DNA of 48,163 bases, taken from NCBI RefSeq assembly GCF_000315625.1, contig NW_005434656.1, forward strand, positions 120,001 to 168,163. The letters run 5' to 3'. Below, piece after piece: positions 10,175 through 21,974 of this stretch; position 1 is the first letter of the stretch, and every line of letters begins with the position of its first letter. The position numbers were made by a program, and so were the translations under genes. The notes under the pieces are model-generated. The model was not told where the DNA came from, did not search any database, and saw nothing but the letters and a program-made list of their open reading frames with translations. The stretch comes from Guillardia theta CCMP2712. Lineage: Eukaryota; Cryptophyceae; Pyrenomonadales; Geminigeraceae.

Positions 10175-11899
10175 TCATTTGCGCGAGAAGAAATTCCCCA
10201 CAGTGTCTTTGATCCATCCCATCCCCCACCCTCCTCCTGCAGGGCGTTGAGGTGGTTTCTGTTCCAGCTCATCCAAGTACCGCTGGATCTCTGCCTTTGC
10301 TTCCTTTGCCTTGCTCTCCCGGTCGCTCGCCGCCTTAGCTCCACTGTCCTTCGCTCCTGATGACAAGTTTGACCTGTCAGCTGCTGCTGCTGCTGCTCCC
10401 TGACACTGCGAACCTCCAGCCCCTCCGTCCTCCCCGTCATCTAGTCCTCGCGCTAGAGTGCTGGACCAGATCTTCTTCTGCTTCTCAGTAGCTTCTCTCT
10501 CCTTCTCTCGCAGGAAGTTCAGTTCCCTCCTGACATCCTTGTTGGAGGGTTCGAGCTTGAGCGCCTCCGACATGTCGTCCTTGGCCTTGTCAAGATCCCC
10601 CATCTCCGCCTTCTTCCTCCACGCCAGTGACCTCGCCAGACCTCTGCGGTACAACGCTTTCACTTTGTCAGCCTGGCACAAGGTCAGCTTGCTCGTCGGC
10701 TGTTTCTCCTTTCACCTCGTTCAGTCCGGCCTGCTGGGTTTTGAAGCTGCACGCGACTGTTAAAGAAAGGACTGAACATCAGAAACTTACAGGTTCAGCA
10801 CTTCCGTGCAGTTCCTGCACCACTCCAAGTCAGATGTGTGGGAAATGACGTCGGAGCCAAATGTGAAAAGATCAGAGCATGTTGTCATGTTGGGACGAAT
10901 CATCGAGCCCTTTCGTTTCATCACGTTCTTTGTCTAGTTGCATTTTGAAGTTTCCCGTAGGCCACACGGAGCAAATGATCATGCTCAGCTGCTCTCTCAG
11001 ACAAGGACGAGAGGGCGGAGAGGTACTCACTCGATCGCTTCCTTGAATCTTTGATCGACATTGGGAAGAGGGTTCTTTATCGGTTCATACGAATCCTGCG
11101 GAGCGTCAGATGCAAACTCCACAAGATTTCACAACCTTGAGCAGACAGAGGGCATAGTTCAAACGAAGAGGAACAACAATCTTGACGACTTCGACGCGGT
11201 GGGTGTCTTGCAGCTCGAAGTTGAACTAGATACGTGACACAGTTAGGGCTGCAGTAGGGCGGATAAACAACAAACTTGCGACTCATCGAACACGCTGTAG
11301 TACAAGCCTTTCCGGTAGAGCACTGCTGCTTCAGAGAACTGACCTGAGCAGAATAAATCGTCAGCAGGCAGAGAATCATAACAGAGTCAGATCAGCAAGA
11401 TGCCTTCTTTGAACAGCTCGTTGCCCTGCTGCTTGAGTTGCTCTCCTTCAAAGCGTAAAATGTAAACAACAGACACCACAGCACACTTGCCCACCTTCTT
11501 TGATCCTGTACTCAAAGAACATGTCTTGCTTCTTCCAGTCGTCCGGGCCCTGTGAGCGTATGAGACGGCAGCGCAACGGGACATACCATGACAATCAAAA
11601 CAACACCAGCAACAGCTCCCCCTCGTCTTTGACAGGGAGGCGGTCTTCCGGATAGATCCTACATCATCGCCATGAGACAAAGAGAGCATGATCAGCAAAG
11701 GGTCACAGGTCCATGGCGAGCTGTTGGTCGGCGAAAGTTCCGCGCACGCACCTGCACTCTTCAGATCGAATCGACATGGCAAAGACTATCCTCACCCATC
11801 CATGACTATTGGTCGATTCATGGCGTCACGCTCGTACTGTTTGGGGGCAGGAGCGACTCCCTTCGATGATCCACCGATATCCTCTCTTACATTCTCCAT
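10175..11899 (-). CDS. Tetratricopeptide-repeat co-chaperone-like protein
   Basis: A multi-exon gene. The likely start is the ATG at 11899 (MENVREDIGGSSKG). Joined exons give an N-terminal segment with IYPEDRLPVKDEGELLL and GPDDWKKQDMFFEYR. TPR helices follow: EQLKQQGNELFKEGQFSEAA, then VPLRLNYALCLLK, ENCTEVLNL and KVKALYRRGLARSLAW, with GDLDKAKDDMSEALKLEP next. The C-terminal region is charged, with an Ala/Asp-rich linker and an end KDTVGNFFSRK. The TPR pattern (NYA…K, KALYRRG) matches the three-TPR block of immunophilin/AIP-type co-chaperones that bind Hsp70/Hsp90 tails. No FKBP catalytic domain is visible, so this is a TPR-only or degenerate relative. One exon is only 24 nt (10791-10814). 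Confidence 0.75.
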
Positions 11900-12256
11900 C
11901 GCCACGTTGGCTGCAACCGCAGGGACAAGTTACTTCACTGAACTACTCTTGCCACAAACATTTGCACGGTAAAGAGCAACATCACTCGCTCTCATCCTCT
12001 TCCTCTGTCAACCCTCGTCGTCTTCCTCTTCCTCCTCGTCTCCTATCCCTCTCGTCCCTCCATCCTCCTCCTTGACCTCTCGCTCTTCTCTTCCTTCCAC
12101 TGCCATGGTGGCCCCATAAAAGCAGAACCGGCTTGGTTGCTCTTTACCACATACAAGCAGGTGACAAGGATGAACTTCTGTCTTTTTGTATCATTAGTAG
12201 CTGACCCGAGGTGAGCTTGTCTTTTAGTGATCTTGTTGTGGCGAAATGGCCTGAAG
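11900..12256. promoter_or_regulatory. Divergent promoter region
   Basis: The TPR gene (-) starts at 11899 and the NIPA gene (+) at 12257, so these 357 nt must hold both promoters and 5' leaders. The middle (11990-12100) is strongly pyrimidine-rich on the plus strand (TCTTCCTC…). No TATA-like element stands out. Confidence 0.4.
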
Positions 12257-13827
12257 ATGGACGAAACCAACAGCAACTGGTTGACAGGTAGAGAGAGGAG
12301 GGGAGGGGAGGGGAGGGGAATGGAGGAGAAGCAAGATCATGCTGGATTCTTATGCTCGAGATTGAATCACTGACGTAGACGTTGATGAAGTGTTCCGTTC
12401 AAGAGGATGTTTTCATTTTTCAACTTGTGAAGGAATACTTCCGCAGGTTGCTTGCTTTATGCTGGAGGATCGATAACCGTAAACCTGGCCCAAATCATCA
12501 TCAAATTATCACATCTTGATCAAGATCATGGAACAAGGTGATGCTGGATAGGAGAAAGTTGTAGAATGGGATTTTGATCTATAAGCTATTCAGGAAGTTG
12601 TGTGGCTGCTGTTGCAGCTCATTCATGTGGTGGTTCGGAGTCGTGTTGTTTGGAGCAGGCGATGTGTTGAATGTGATCGGATTAAATTACGCTGCGCAAT
12701 CCTTGCTCGAAGCGTTCGGCTCCATCCAATTCGTCTCCAACTTGTGGTATAGGATAAACTTTGTAGATGATTGCTTTGCTTGGCTGACGGTATTCACAGC
12801 TTTAGCACGTTTATCTTGCATGAAAACGTCCAACGACGGCATGTCGTTTCTACTTGTCTCATCATTGCTGGAAACATCTGCATCGTGGCGTGGGGAGACC
12901 ACAAGAACAAGAAGATAACTCTGAGCAGGCTGGAAGAACTAGCGGGGACTACAGCATTCATTGTGTATATTTCTATCATATACCCGATGGCGATTTGCAT
13001 TTACATCCTTGAGATATATTTGCAAAGGATGAAACACAGGAATTCACACGACCGATCAAACTTGCAAGCGATATGCTTCGTCTTATCGTCAGCGATGATT
13101 GGCGCCAACTCAGTCGTTGTGCTCAAGGCTCTGGTGAATTGTTTTCCACCTTGACATCTTGACGATGATGTTTATTCTCTCTAGTCTGGTCTGTTGCATA
13201 CATACATTGAAGACTTCTACGGGAAAGACGGGAAGATCCCAGGGAAAGTTGTCATCGGGGTGACGATCGTGTCGATCTTTGGAGTTTTGCACATCAGCTT
13301 TTGGCTGTACCGTTTGAACCTGGCACTCAAACGCTACTCAGCGCTGTTTGTAGTGCCACTGATGCAGGAATGCACGACCTGCTGTTGAACTTCACTCGCC
13401 CTCTGATTCTCTTACTGGCAGGCTTCCTGGATTGTTTTCACCGTCACCAGCGGTGGAATTTTTTTCGGAGAGTTCGCAGATCTCGGTGCTCGTCAGGTGA
13501 CAGCTCCATCAACCCGTTGGCCTATGTTGCATATCTGTGACGTTCTGCGAAAGATTATGGGGTTTACAGTTGGAGTCGTGCTGGTGCTGTTCGGAGTTTC
13601 AGTGCTGATCCCCTCTAGGTAATTTTTAGTGTTTGGTGGCGATGATTGACCGGGATCCATTCAGTCGTCAAGAGGAGATGTCCCATTGCGATCAGTGCTC
13701 TGTCAGCGAAGAACAAGTCGGGCTGCTGCATGAAAGTGGTTTGTTCTTGTCCCTCTCCTGTGACTTGTTGAAGACGAAAGGGCAGGCAAACTTTCAAGCG
13801 GTGAGTGTCAAACAATCTTCGCATTGA
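12257..13827 (+). CDS. NIPA-type magnesium transporter
   Basis: A polytopic membrane protein of the drug/metabolite transporter superfamily, related to NIPA Mg2+ transporters. The first coding exon is 12257-12287 (MDETNSNWLTG). Later exons give LLYAGGSITVNLAQIIIKLS, FGVVLFGAGDVLNVIGLNYAAQ, SLLEAFGSIQFVSN, CLIIAGNICIVAWGD and AFIVYISIIYPMAICIYI. LFVVPLMQ, SWIVFTVTSGGIFFGEF and MGFTVGVVLVLFGVSVLIPS follow. The alternation of Gly-rich transmembrane helices with a conserved Pro helix (VVPLMQ) fits the family, with about nine helices. The C-terminal tail is soluble and ends at 13827. Joining VVPLMQ to ASWIVF needs an intron starting GA rather than GT (13368-13421). The direction of Mg2+ movement and the membrane are unknown. 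Confidence 0.82.
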
Positions 13828-14200
13828 TCAAGAAGGAGCATGTGATGTACGAAAGATCACATGAAGAGCAGCAGGCACGAAGCTTTTTACAGCGCTTAAA
13901 CCGGTCTGTACATGGCTGGGTTCCTACTCTACATGTCGATATTGAAGACTTTGAACAGATGGCTGGACCAACAGATTTGTAGATGAAGTTCACCTTCCTG
14001 ACTAACCACGTGTTGTACTATATACTATTTTCGAATAGAGGGGAAAAATTGAGTTCAAATCCGTAAGCTGTCTACTTACATTGATAAAGATTTTAGCGGA
14101 AGCAGAAGTCAGCAGGATAGAGATTCAGGGGCTCTAAACAAATCACCAGGAGCCAACAATAGGGGCCGCGCACGGGTTCCTGCACTGGCTACTCGAAGTC
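13828..14200. other. Intergenic region
   Basis: These 373 nt lie between the NIPA stop and the presumed first exon of the NlpC/P60 gene. The sequence is of ordinary composition with an AT-rich patch near 14020-14060. No repeat, RNA gene or exon is recognised. Confidence 0.5.
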
Positions 14201-15926
14201 ATGCCGGTGGCAGCGGGGACGAGGAGCTGCGGCAACAAGGAAGAGAAGAAGCCAGCTAGCGGCTCAGTCGAGCCTGTAGCAGCGCACAAGTCAACAAGCA
14301 ACGAGATGTGAGTTTGTTGTAGATCATTCGAATTTAATTTGACCACCCCTTAAAACATAAAGGAAAGTTGAGGTGGGGTGGTCGCTGGAATGGAACCATG
14401 GGTGCACGGAGCAGTGGAGGCGCCATGGGACGTTGACCCCAAGAGGCTCCTGCAGGCGATGGTCGAGTTAGAAGCGTCAAGTGCGTGACATGGTTGTTGT
14501 CAGGCTGTTTCTTCATTGTCAGTCTCGTCAACACAGCATGAAGTGGACAAGGCTTCTGGGGTTTCCCGGCATGCGTCCTTGGCAGGGATATCAAGGTGCT
14601 GTCGGAGTTATGTCGATCAAGCCATGATCTTGCTCAATCATCTTGCACAGTGAGGTGCCGTCAAAGCGAGCTGCAACTCCAGGAAGAGTCGTCGCTACTC
14701 CAAGTGAGAAGCTGCCTTTCTTGAATAGGTCTCTGTGATTCTTTTCTGCCATGCAGGGGCGAAGAGCGCAAATGAGGCTATCAGGAGGTAGATATGAGAC
14801 GTGACGTCTCATGTTGACATTCTCTGTTTCTGCTCCGTCCAGGAATGTTTCGGTCCGAGTGCCTCCCGATCAACTACGAAGAATGTTTGTTGACCAGGTA
14901 CAAGCACATGCGCGTTGATCGTGGGCTCGTTCATTCGAGCGTCTCCCAGGCTCTGTCGTATCTCGGTGTACCATATTCCAAAGGCCAAGGAAATGTTGGG
15001 AACAAGTATTCACGGCTGCTGAAGCAAATCGCCCCGGTGCGAGGAGGGGAAGCTACAGAGTCCATTTGTTGAATCCTGTCCAGGCCGCAGGAGCACATGA
15101 TAGACCGAACTTGTTTCTGGACTGCTCAGGCATGTCTTGCACTGTTGCACTGGAGCTTTTTTTTTTCCTCTCTGTTGATCTGACATGTCACGACAGCTCT
15201 TGTTCGACAATGTGTGTATGATCTTCGGGTGGGTGACTGAAGAGACCAGCATGCTCTGCCTGCCGCGGTTCTCACCTTGTCCTCAGAGCTTCTTCGGGTT
15301 CGTCATCGGGGGATGGAATCAATCGTATCAGGCAACCTGGTTGCTCCTCACGTGTCAATGTGAAAGTTCGTGCAGTTCGACACCCTCCCGCTTGTGGCAA
15401 CCAGTGTAGAAGAGCTGCAGATCGGGGATTTGATATTCATTTCAGGTGTACCATCTGTGCACGGTTGCAAGAAGAAACGATCTTGACTTGTTCATGCAGG
15501 AATTTACTTCGATACCAAGAGAATCCCGAAGCCGCATAACATGACGTGAGACGTTGGAATCCATCTCGGTTACCATGCGGCTCATTGCTCGATGACGCAG
15601 CCATGTCGAAATATATTTCCCATCGCAAGACAACAAAGAGCAGACGATTGGCTCGCGCTACAAACACAGCTGTGTACAGGTAAACCCTTTCCCATGCTGT
15701 ATCAAGAAACAAACAGTCATGTGGTTTTGAAGGTGCATCAAAGTTACAAATTTGAGAGCAAGACTTATCACAGGTTGGTCCCACATGTTTCGTCTTGACC
15801 TCTCTGATCTACAGCAGCATGAAGTATCATTTCAGAAAGATCGACACATGGCTCGAAGGAGAATGTGAGCCCTTGTTCGTGCTCTACCATGATCCCCTGA
15901 TCAACACGCATGTCGGCAGGTCGTAG
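14201..15926 (+). CDS. NlpC/P60-domain protein (papain-like fold)
   Basis: The core domain reads securely across many short exons: LRRMFVDQALSYLGVPYSKG, then FLDCSALVRQCVYDLR with the nucleophile Cys in DCS. Next come FGFVIGGWNQSYQ, ELQIGDLIFISGIYF and MTHVEIYF with the catalytic His in THVEI. The order and spacing match NlpC/P60 peptidases or amidases, which in bacteria cut peptidoglycan peptides. Eukaryotic relatives include LRAT-like acyltransferases. The protein ends …NTHVGRS at 15926. The start is less certain: the ATG at 14201 opens a Lys/Ala/Ser-rich first exon (MPVAAGTRSCGNKEEK), but the join across 14308-14620 is unresolved. Two introns have GC-AG ends. No signal peptide is seen, so the substrate and compartment are unknown. 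Confidence 0.75.
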
Positions 15927-16141
15927 TCATTGTCAGGAGCATCGATGGCAGAACGGCTGACAGCTCAATATCCTTCACCTGCTATATCATGCATAGTGTT
16001 GGGAAGTGTTCTATGTATCTTCGATCAGTAAAGAGCCAGCCATTGTAGCACGTTTGTCCCGCCCCGCAGCATTTTCGCAAGTAGCCCTGAAGTTTGTGGG
16101 TTCCCCCCTCCGGTCTACCGGCATTGTGGTTCCTCGATTGG

Positions 16142-19100
16142 ATGGATGTCAAACCGCCCGCTGGGATGGCGGCATGGCGGCGGATAGTCGTGCTGTTGCT
16201 GCTCGTCATGTACGCGATGGAAGGACGTGGTCTTCCTGCCATCTTGTTGGGAGGGTCGATAACATGGCGGCTCGATGATAACTATGAGAACAATGGCATC
16301 ATGTACTTTAAGGCTCATACCTTCTTCAACAGGGATGATTTCAGCACCTACACCTTGAACTTGTACCAGGTTGTGACAAACCCGACTGTTTCCTTTGATG
16401 TGGAGGAGATCATGGGTAGCATTAGAGTAGCCATGGTGAAGAAGACTGAAATCATCAATCAGTATTTCCCGAACAATTTCAGGGTCGTTTTCATGGATAG
16501 CAATGTGGTCGAGGGTGAATATGAGTTTCCTGTTCAAGTGCAGGACGGATCGCTATCAGTCTCTGCAATGCTGGTGTGGAAGATCAATGGTGTCTTCACC
16601 AACATAACATATTCTGCGGGGCAAGATGTCAGCGCTGGATTGATGAGCAGGTGCAAAACGACAGGGGCCACCTCCGTTCCATGCATCATGAACTGGGATT
16701 ACATTGATATGCCTCCTGCAAGCGACTTCATGCTGTCCACGACTTTTGTATTGCCTCAAGGGAACTTCTCGCTTGTTCGCGACCAGCAGGTCAAGAACAG
16801 AAACTCTCCCAAGGCTCTTGTAAGAGGATGGATTTCACTCAACCCGAGCAACAACATAATTCAGGTCAAACGTGTTCGGCAGCCCCTTGCTGATCTTCTC
16901 TTCTCCTCCAGGTTCCTCTCTTTGACCTAGACGGAAATTCTCTCCATCCCTACACTTTTGGAAGGTCATGAATCTTTGCGTCCTTTCTTGTTTGTTTGCG
17001 ATGTGACAAGATTCAATTCAGTACTGTTGCAAGCTCGGGACTGAAGGCGATTCGCTGCCAACGAGATGGCTCAGTGTTCACAACACTTGGCTGCGGAGTA
17101 GATAAAGTACTTTGTTTTGTGACTTCTGTTTGCCGTTGATGTAATCACTCATGTAACAGACTGCAAATTATGAGAACAAACCCGATTCCATGTACGAGGG
17201 AAATCTATATTATTTCGACTTCACCGATAAGGTATTCCTGTGAAGCTAGAAATTTCTGCGATGATCCTTTACTGCCAGGCATTGCCAGAAAATACCCGAT
17301 TCGTGTTCTCTATTGCCATGTACGAACTGGTTGATGTGTAGCGCTTCCTTTGTTGAGCGAGGCTTCGCAGGTATTGCAAAGATGACTTTGAAAACATCAT
17401 CACTTTCATCTTCAACGTGAACCTACAACTCCCGAACTCCCCGCAAAAAAATGCTCCAGAGTTCATCACTGTTGACAAATCCGTGAGAGCTCAAGTTTGT
17501 CTTCCGTTTAGAGAAGTGATGTATTGCAACAGGGCCAGATAACAAGAAGTCGGCCTCAGACGAATTTTGAGTGCAAGTGGAATGAGAAATGCTCGTTTGT
17601 TGTGTATGCTGCCATGTTCACAAGTACAGTGGCTTCAGGTTCCTGATTCCATCATGGTCTGTTGAGAAAGCACCTTCCTTACATTCCATCAGACTTGACT
17701 GTAATGCCAAATGCCGTGGTTGACATAGCCCAAGATGGACCGATTGGTGAGGATTTCTCTTGTTTTCATTCCCATCGTCCTTATCACGACTCCCCCTCTC
17801 CTCCTACATCCGCTCTCTCCCCTTGTAATTACCTCTGGCTCACATCCACTACAGCTGTGGTTGAGTCCTCGACGACGATCAATACCATCTCCATCAACCA
17901 GTTTGCTACGGTGAGTTCATGATAAGGAGGATAGCCTGGTTGATTTTTGCGGTCAGATTGGACCAGCGGTCTCTATAGGAGGAGGCGTCACAGCTCGGAA
18001 CGTGTCTTTCGGACGCTCTTCGACGTCGTTTTCATCGTTTGAACAGGTGAAATCATCGCGTTGCAATTTGGCTCTAGAATTTTGACGCGATCTTTAGAGG
18101 GACATTGGATTGTTCAGAGTAGTGTGTTTCAGGGCAAGCACCTCCTCTGTTCTAGGCAGACATTCTGAGTAGTCTCACTTTCGTTGAGCCCGTGCTGCCT
18201 GCAGCCTTCAACGGCGTCCCGATAAGCGCAACGTCAGGACCCTTGTGCTTCAAAGTGAAAGTCGGAGGTCAGGTCTAAGGTCCTCCTTCGTTCCTGACCC
18301 TTCTTCAAGGGCATGCTCCTTCCTTCATTCCTCCCACTCCCCCTATGGATAGAAATCTGCCGATCCAATACGATCAGGTGAAGAGATCTTGTCCCATGTT
18401 TGTATCTGACAAGTGGCTCGTCCTGGTTCGGTCCTGCTGCTCCTTGTTGCTCCTGGATACTCTCCGCTTGCCTCCTTCTGCGGTTTCTCTCGATCACCGC
18501 TTCCCTCCTCTCTCTTCTCCTCCTCTAGATCACTCCGGTGCCTGTCTGTTACAACGCGCTGGTCACGTTCACTATCAAGGCATCGGACCAAGACAAGTAG
18601 ACCGATAGAGATGATTGTTGATGTGTTATGACCTGGGTGACAATAGTGGTGATCTTGTCTCCATCAACACTGTCGACGTCGGTTTGTCGCCTGAGTTTCC
18701 CTTGGTTTCTTGCTTCACAACCTCACAGGAACCGATGGAACGAGTTTGTTTTCCGCGCCATATTTTGCTACAAAGGTTTGAAGAGGAGAAGTGAGAGAGG
18801 GAGAGCAGAGAGGAAGGGCAGCATGGGGAAGGAGAGCAGAGGGAGAGAGAGGAGAGGGGAGGGATAGAGAGGAGAGGAGCAGCGAAGGGAGGGAAGACTT
18901 CAAGATGGTTTGCATAATTGCAATGCTCTGTTTGTTCACCATTCTCATAGCAACTGAGGCTCGTTATTTCAACAGACGGGAAACTATCAAGGAGACTCAA
19001 CAATAGCAGAAGTCATAGTTCAATACACGTTCTCAGGTGACCTCCTGAAAATGCTCAATAGCGATTGTCAAGTGAACGCTATCCTCTATTTTGATTCACC

Positions 19101-21793
19101 CTCCTCGTCCTTCAGACTCGAGTGGAGTCGTCGTCGACCCTCTTACTCGACGAAAACTGTTTCCAAACTCTCGGGTGATCTGCAGGTGACTTGGAGATGT
19201 TTTCAAAACTTTGCACATTCTGAACTCCAAAGTTTCAATTTATCATGGCCCCGCCATTGTTCCTGTCTGAAATCTCCATTGATCTTTCAGTCTTTCACGT
19301 TATCTTTCATCCTCGTGAATGCTCTGACTATTTTCCTGCGACGATCAGCAACGCGTCCGATTCCTCTCTCTTCCAGTACCGTCGATGGGTTGGAAACACG
19401 ACGGGAAATCTCCTCAGCCCACAGAAATGTCACAGCATCCTGGTATGCAAGGGAGGCTGAAGCAAAGGAGGACAGGAAGAGCAGTGAGGCAGAGGGCAGG
19501 GAGGGGAGCAAGAGAGAGGAGGAGAGTGTATGGTCTGTTGCTAAGATGGAGCAGTTTGAAGGTCCTCCGTACTTTGTTACAAGTGCCGGGGCCTTCTCTA
19601 CTCCTTTCAACATGCTGCAGGTAACGGCAAAGCTATCACAGTCACCTTGCAGCTGACTTTTGGGGGTGGCAAGGGCTCGAGAGAGAATCGAACAGGGCAG
19701 CTGCAAGCTTGGATCAACAAAGAAATCAACTTCATGTTCTACGTAAGGACCCTCCTCCTCCTCCTCCCCTCCCCGCACCCTCTCCCCTTGTTTCCTCCTC
19801 TCCTCCTCCCCTCTCCTCCTCGACTCATGCCCTTACCATTGTCTTCCCTTTTTCCGTCCCCTCTCATTCATCTCTTTCTTGATCGATCCTCCTCATTTTG
19901 TGCAGGCTGAAGACACCAACCTAGTTGACTCAGTCAACATCTTCTTTCTCTCTGACCCCGGAATTCCCAATAACGCTGTAGTCGGTCTGAGAGAAAGGTT
20001 GAAACGAGCAGGTCAAGTGAGACGATTTCATAGGTCCCAACACATGCCGAGCAAGGGTAGTCGACGGGACATTATCGAATTGCTCGGCTGCCTTTCGGAA
20101 CATTACGTGGTATGCTCTGGTCAATGTATTCGTTTCAGATTTTCCCCCTTCTTTCATTGTCACATTTTATTTCCTGTCATTCGAAATCTTTACATCTTTC
20201 ACATCTCTTTTTCCATCCCCATCTTACCATCGTCTTTCCTCTCTACATTTCAATTTTTCCTCCTTGTCCTCCTCATCTCAATCGCCTCCTCCTCAAATTC
20301 TTCTCTTATCTCCTCCAAGGATTCCGCTACCCGAGCAAGCCAAGGACGGGGGGAAGTTCTGTGCGACAGTGCGAGACAGCTCCGTCAAGTGCATTCCTCC
20401 TCAATCGCCTGATCCTCGTGCAACTGTCTACGGTTGGTATGGCGAGGAACAGTGCGTCGAGGTAGCACTACTTCCCTCCTCCTCCTCCTCCTCCTCCTCC
20501 TCCTCCTCCTCCTCCTCCTCCTCCTCCTCCTATCCCTATCCTTATTTCTTGCCGTCTCCCTATCGTTCCCCCTTCCCTTCCCCTCGCTCTCCCTTTTGCT
20601 CTCCCTTCCTCTTTTGGCATTCCTCTAGGAAATTCTCCACTCGCCTCGTCTCGTCGCCCCTCGCCTGTGTTTTCTTCTCAAATATACTCAGGTCACTGTT
20701 GTGGAGCCGAACCTGACCTGGACAGGAAGCTTTCTCCCGACTGCAGGCAAGCGACTTGAACGTGGTCAAGGAAGAGAAGGGATGCAAGGGCAGCAGGAGG
20801 AGGGGGCAGAGGGGGAGAGATGAAGGAGAGAGGACCAAGAAGCATGAGGAGTTGAGAGAGGCTCAAGGAGGAGGAGGATTGAGCTCTGACAGCAGCAGCA
20901 GACAGCGAGGGAAAATACTTCTTCCCCAAGAGGACTGCTGATGTGGGTTGCCGCTATGAGATCACCCTGGAGGCGAAGGATGAGGCGTACATGGAGGGGA
21001 GAGATGGGTCGAGAATCTTATCACCCTACGTCCTCGAGATCAGATCGAACGGATCCCTTCCCAACGGATCAAACTTGACCTCTCTCCTCATTAGCCGTCA
21101 AGCAAGGTTTGTCTTCCTCCTCCCTCCTCGACGTCTATTGATTCCTTTTCCTTCAGCTCTGTCTTCTACTTTAGCTTCCCGCGGGGTTATGAAGGTTCTA
21201 CCCTTCGAGCATGCTTCGTTGCTGCCGAGGTAACCTCCTCACTACCTCCTCCTCCTCCTCCTCCTCCTCCTCCTCACTTCTCTACTTTCTCCTCATACGT
21301 TCATCTCCTCATCTTCTCCAACCTATCATGTTTCCCTTCCCCGTCTCCCGAGCCCCTTCGGCCTCTCCCTGCTCACCCCCAGCAGGTCACAGGCGCGAGC
21401 TCCCTGCCTCCTGCCTGTCTCGACATTGAAGTCGCTCGCTGCCGCTTCTGCATGCAGGAGGGTCAGAGCCTTGACTTCGTCTCCCGCCTCCTCTTTGCCG
21501 ACTCCAACTGGCTTCGCCTCTGGGCAGTCAACGGCAACGACCACGGAGACCCTTCCTCCCTCACCATCCTCGACCCCGAGAGGGTCCAAGTCGATCCCCG
21601 AGGGTCAGCCATCATGCTCGGCAACATCTACACCATGGAGCAGGAGGACACACTTTACTCGCTCGCCGCTTCCTTCCGCACAACCGTCAAGCTGCTCCTG
21701 GAGCTCAACCCGGACATCCGCGAGGTCAACGCCTCCCTCCTCGGCCAGCCCGTCTGCATAGTCCCCTGCACGGACAGCTACACTAACAGTTAG
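16142..21793 (+). CDS. Large secreted multi-domain protein with two C-terminal LysM modules
   Basis: A gene of more than 15 exons. Start is the ATG at 16142 or, better for a signal peptide, 16166 (MAAWRRIVVLLLLVMYAMEG). The first exon (to 16864) encodes a beta-type domain beginning GGSITWRLDD. Later exons, joined with GT-AG introns, carry further extracellular-looking segments such as MYEGNLYYFDFTDK, RFVFSIAMYELVDVYC, NALVTFTIKASDQDN and DSVNIFFLSDPGIPNNAVV. Several Cys are present. The end is two LysM modules: CRFCMQEGQSLDFVSRLL…NWLRLWAVN and MEQEDTLYSLAASFRTTVKL…LNPDI. A short CIVPCTDSYTNS tail follows. LysM binds GlcNAc-containing glycans, so this is probably a cell-surface or periplast glycan-binding protein. 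The 5' and 3' parts are firm. Several middle junctions (18.6-19.7 kb, 20.7-20.95 kb) are not fully resolved. Confidence 0.75.
20472..20531 (+). repeat. (TCC)n microsatellite in an intron
   Basis: A run of about 20 TCC triplets lies inside an intron of the LysM gene, just upstream of a further pyrimidine-rich stretch. Shorter TCC runs occur at ~21245-21275 (same gene) and ~21870-21902 (3' flank). Confidence 0.9.
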
Positions 21794-21974
21794 AGGCCTG
21801 CAGACGACTTGCTGTCTTCCGTTGCTCCCTCCCCCTTCCACCTGCTCCCCTTCCATTCCTAACCCGATGTCCTCCTCCTCCTCCTCCTCCTCCTCCTCCT
21901 CCTGCTCCTGCTCCTCCTCCTCCTGCATCCCTCTCTCCTCATATACAGTCTCAAATTCAGCTTTCAATGAAACC

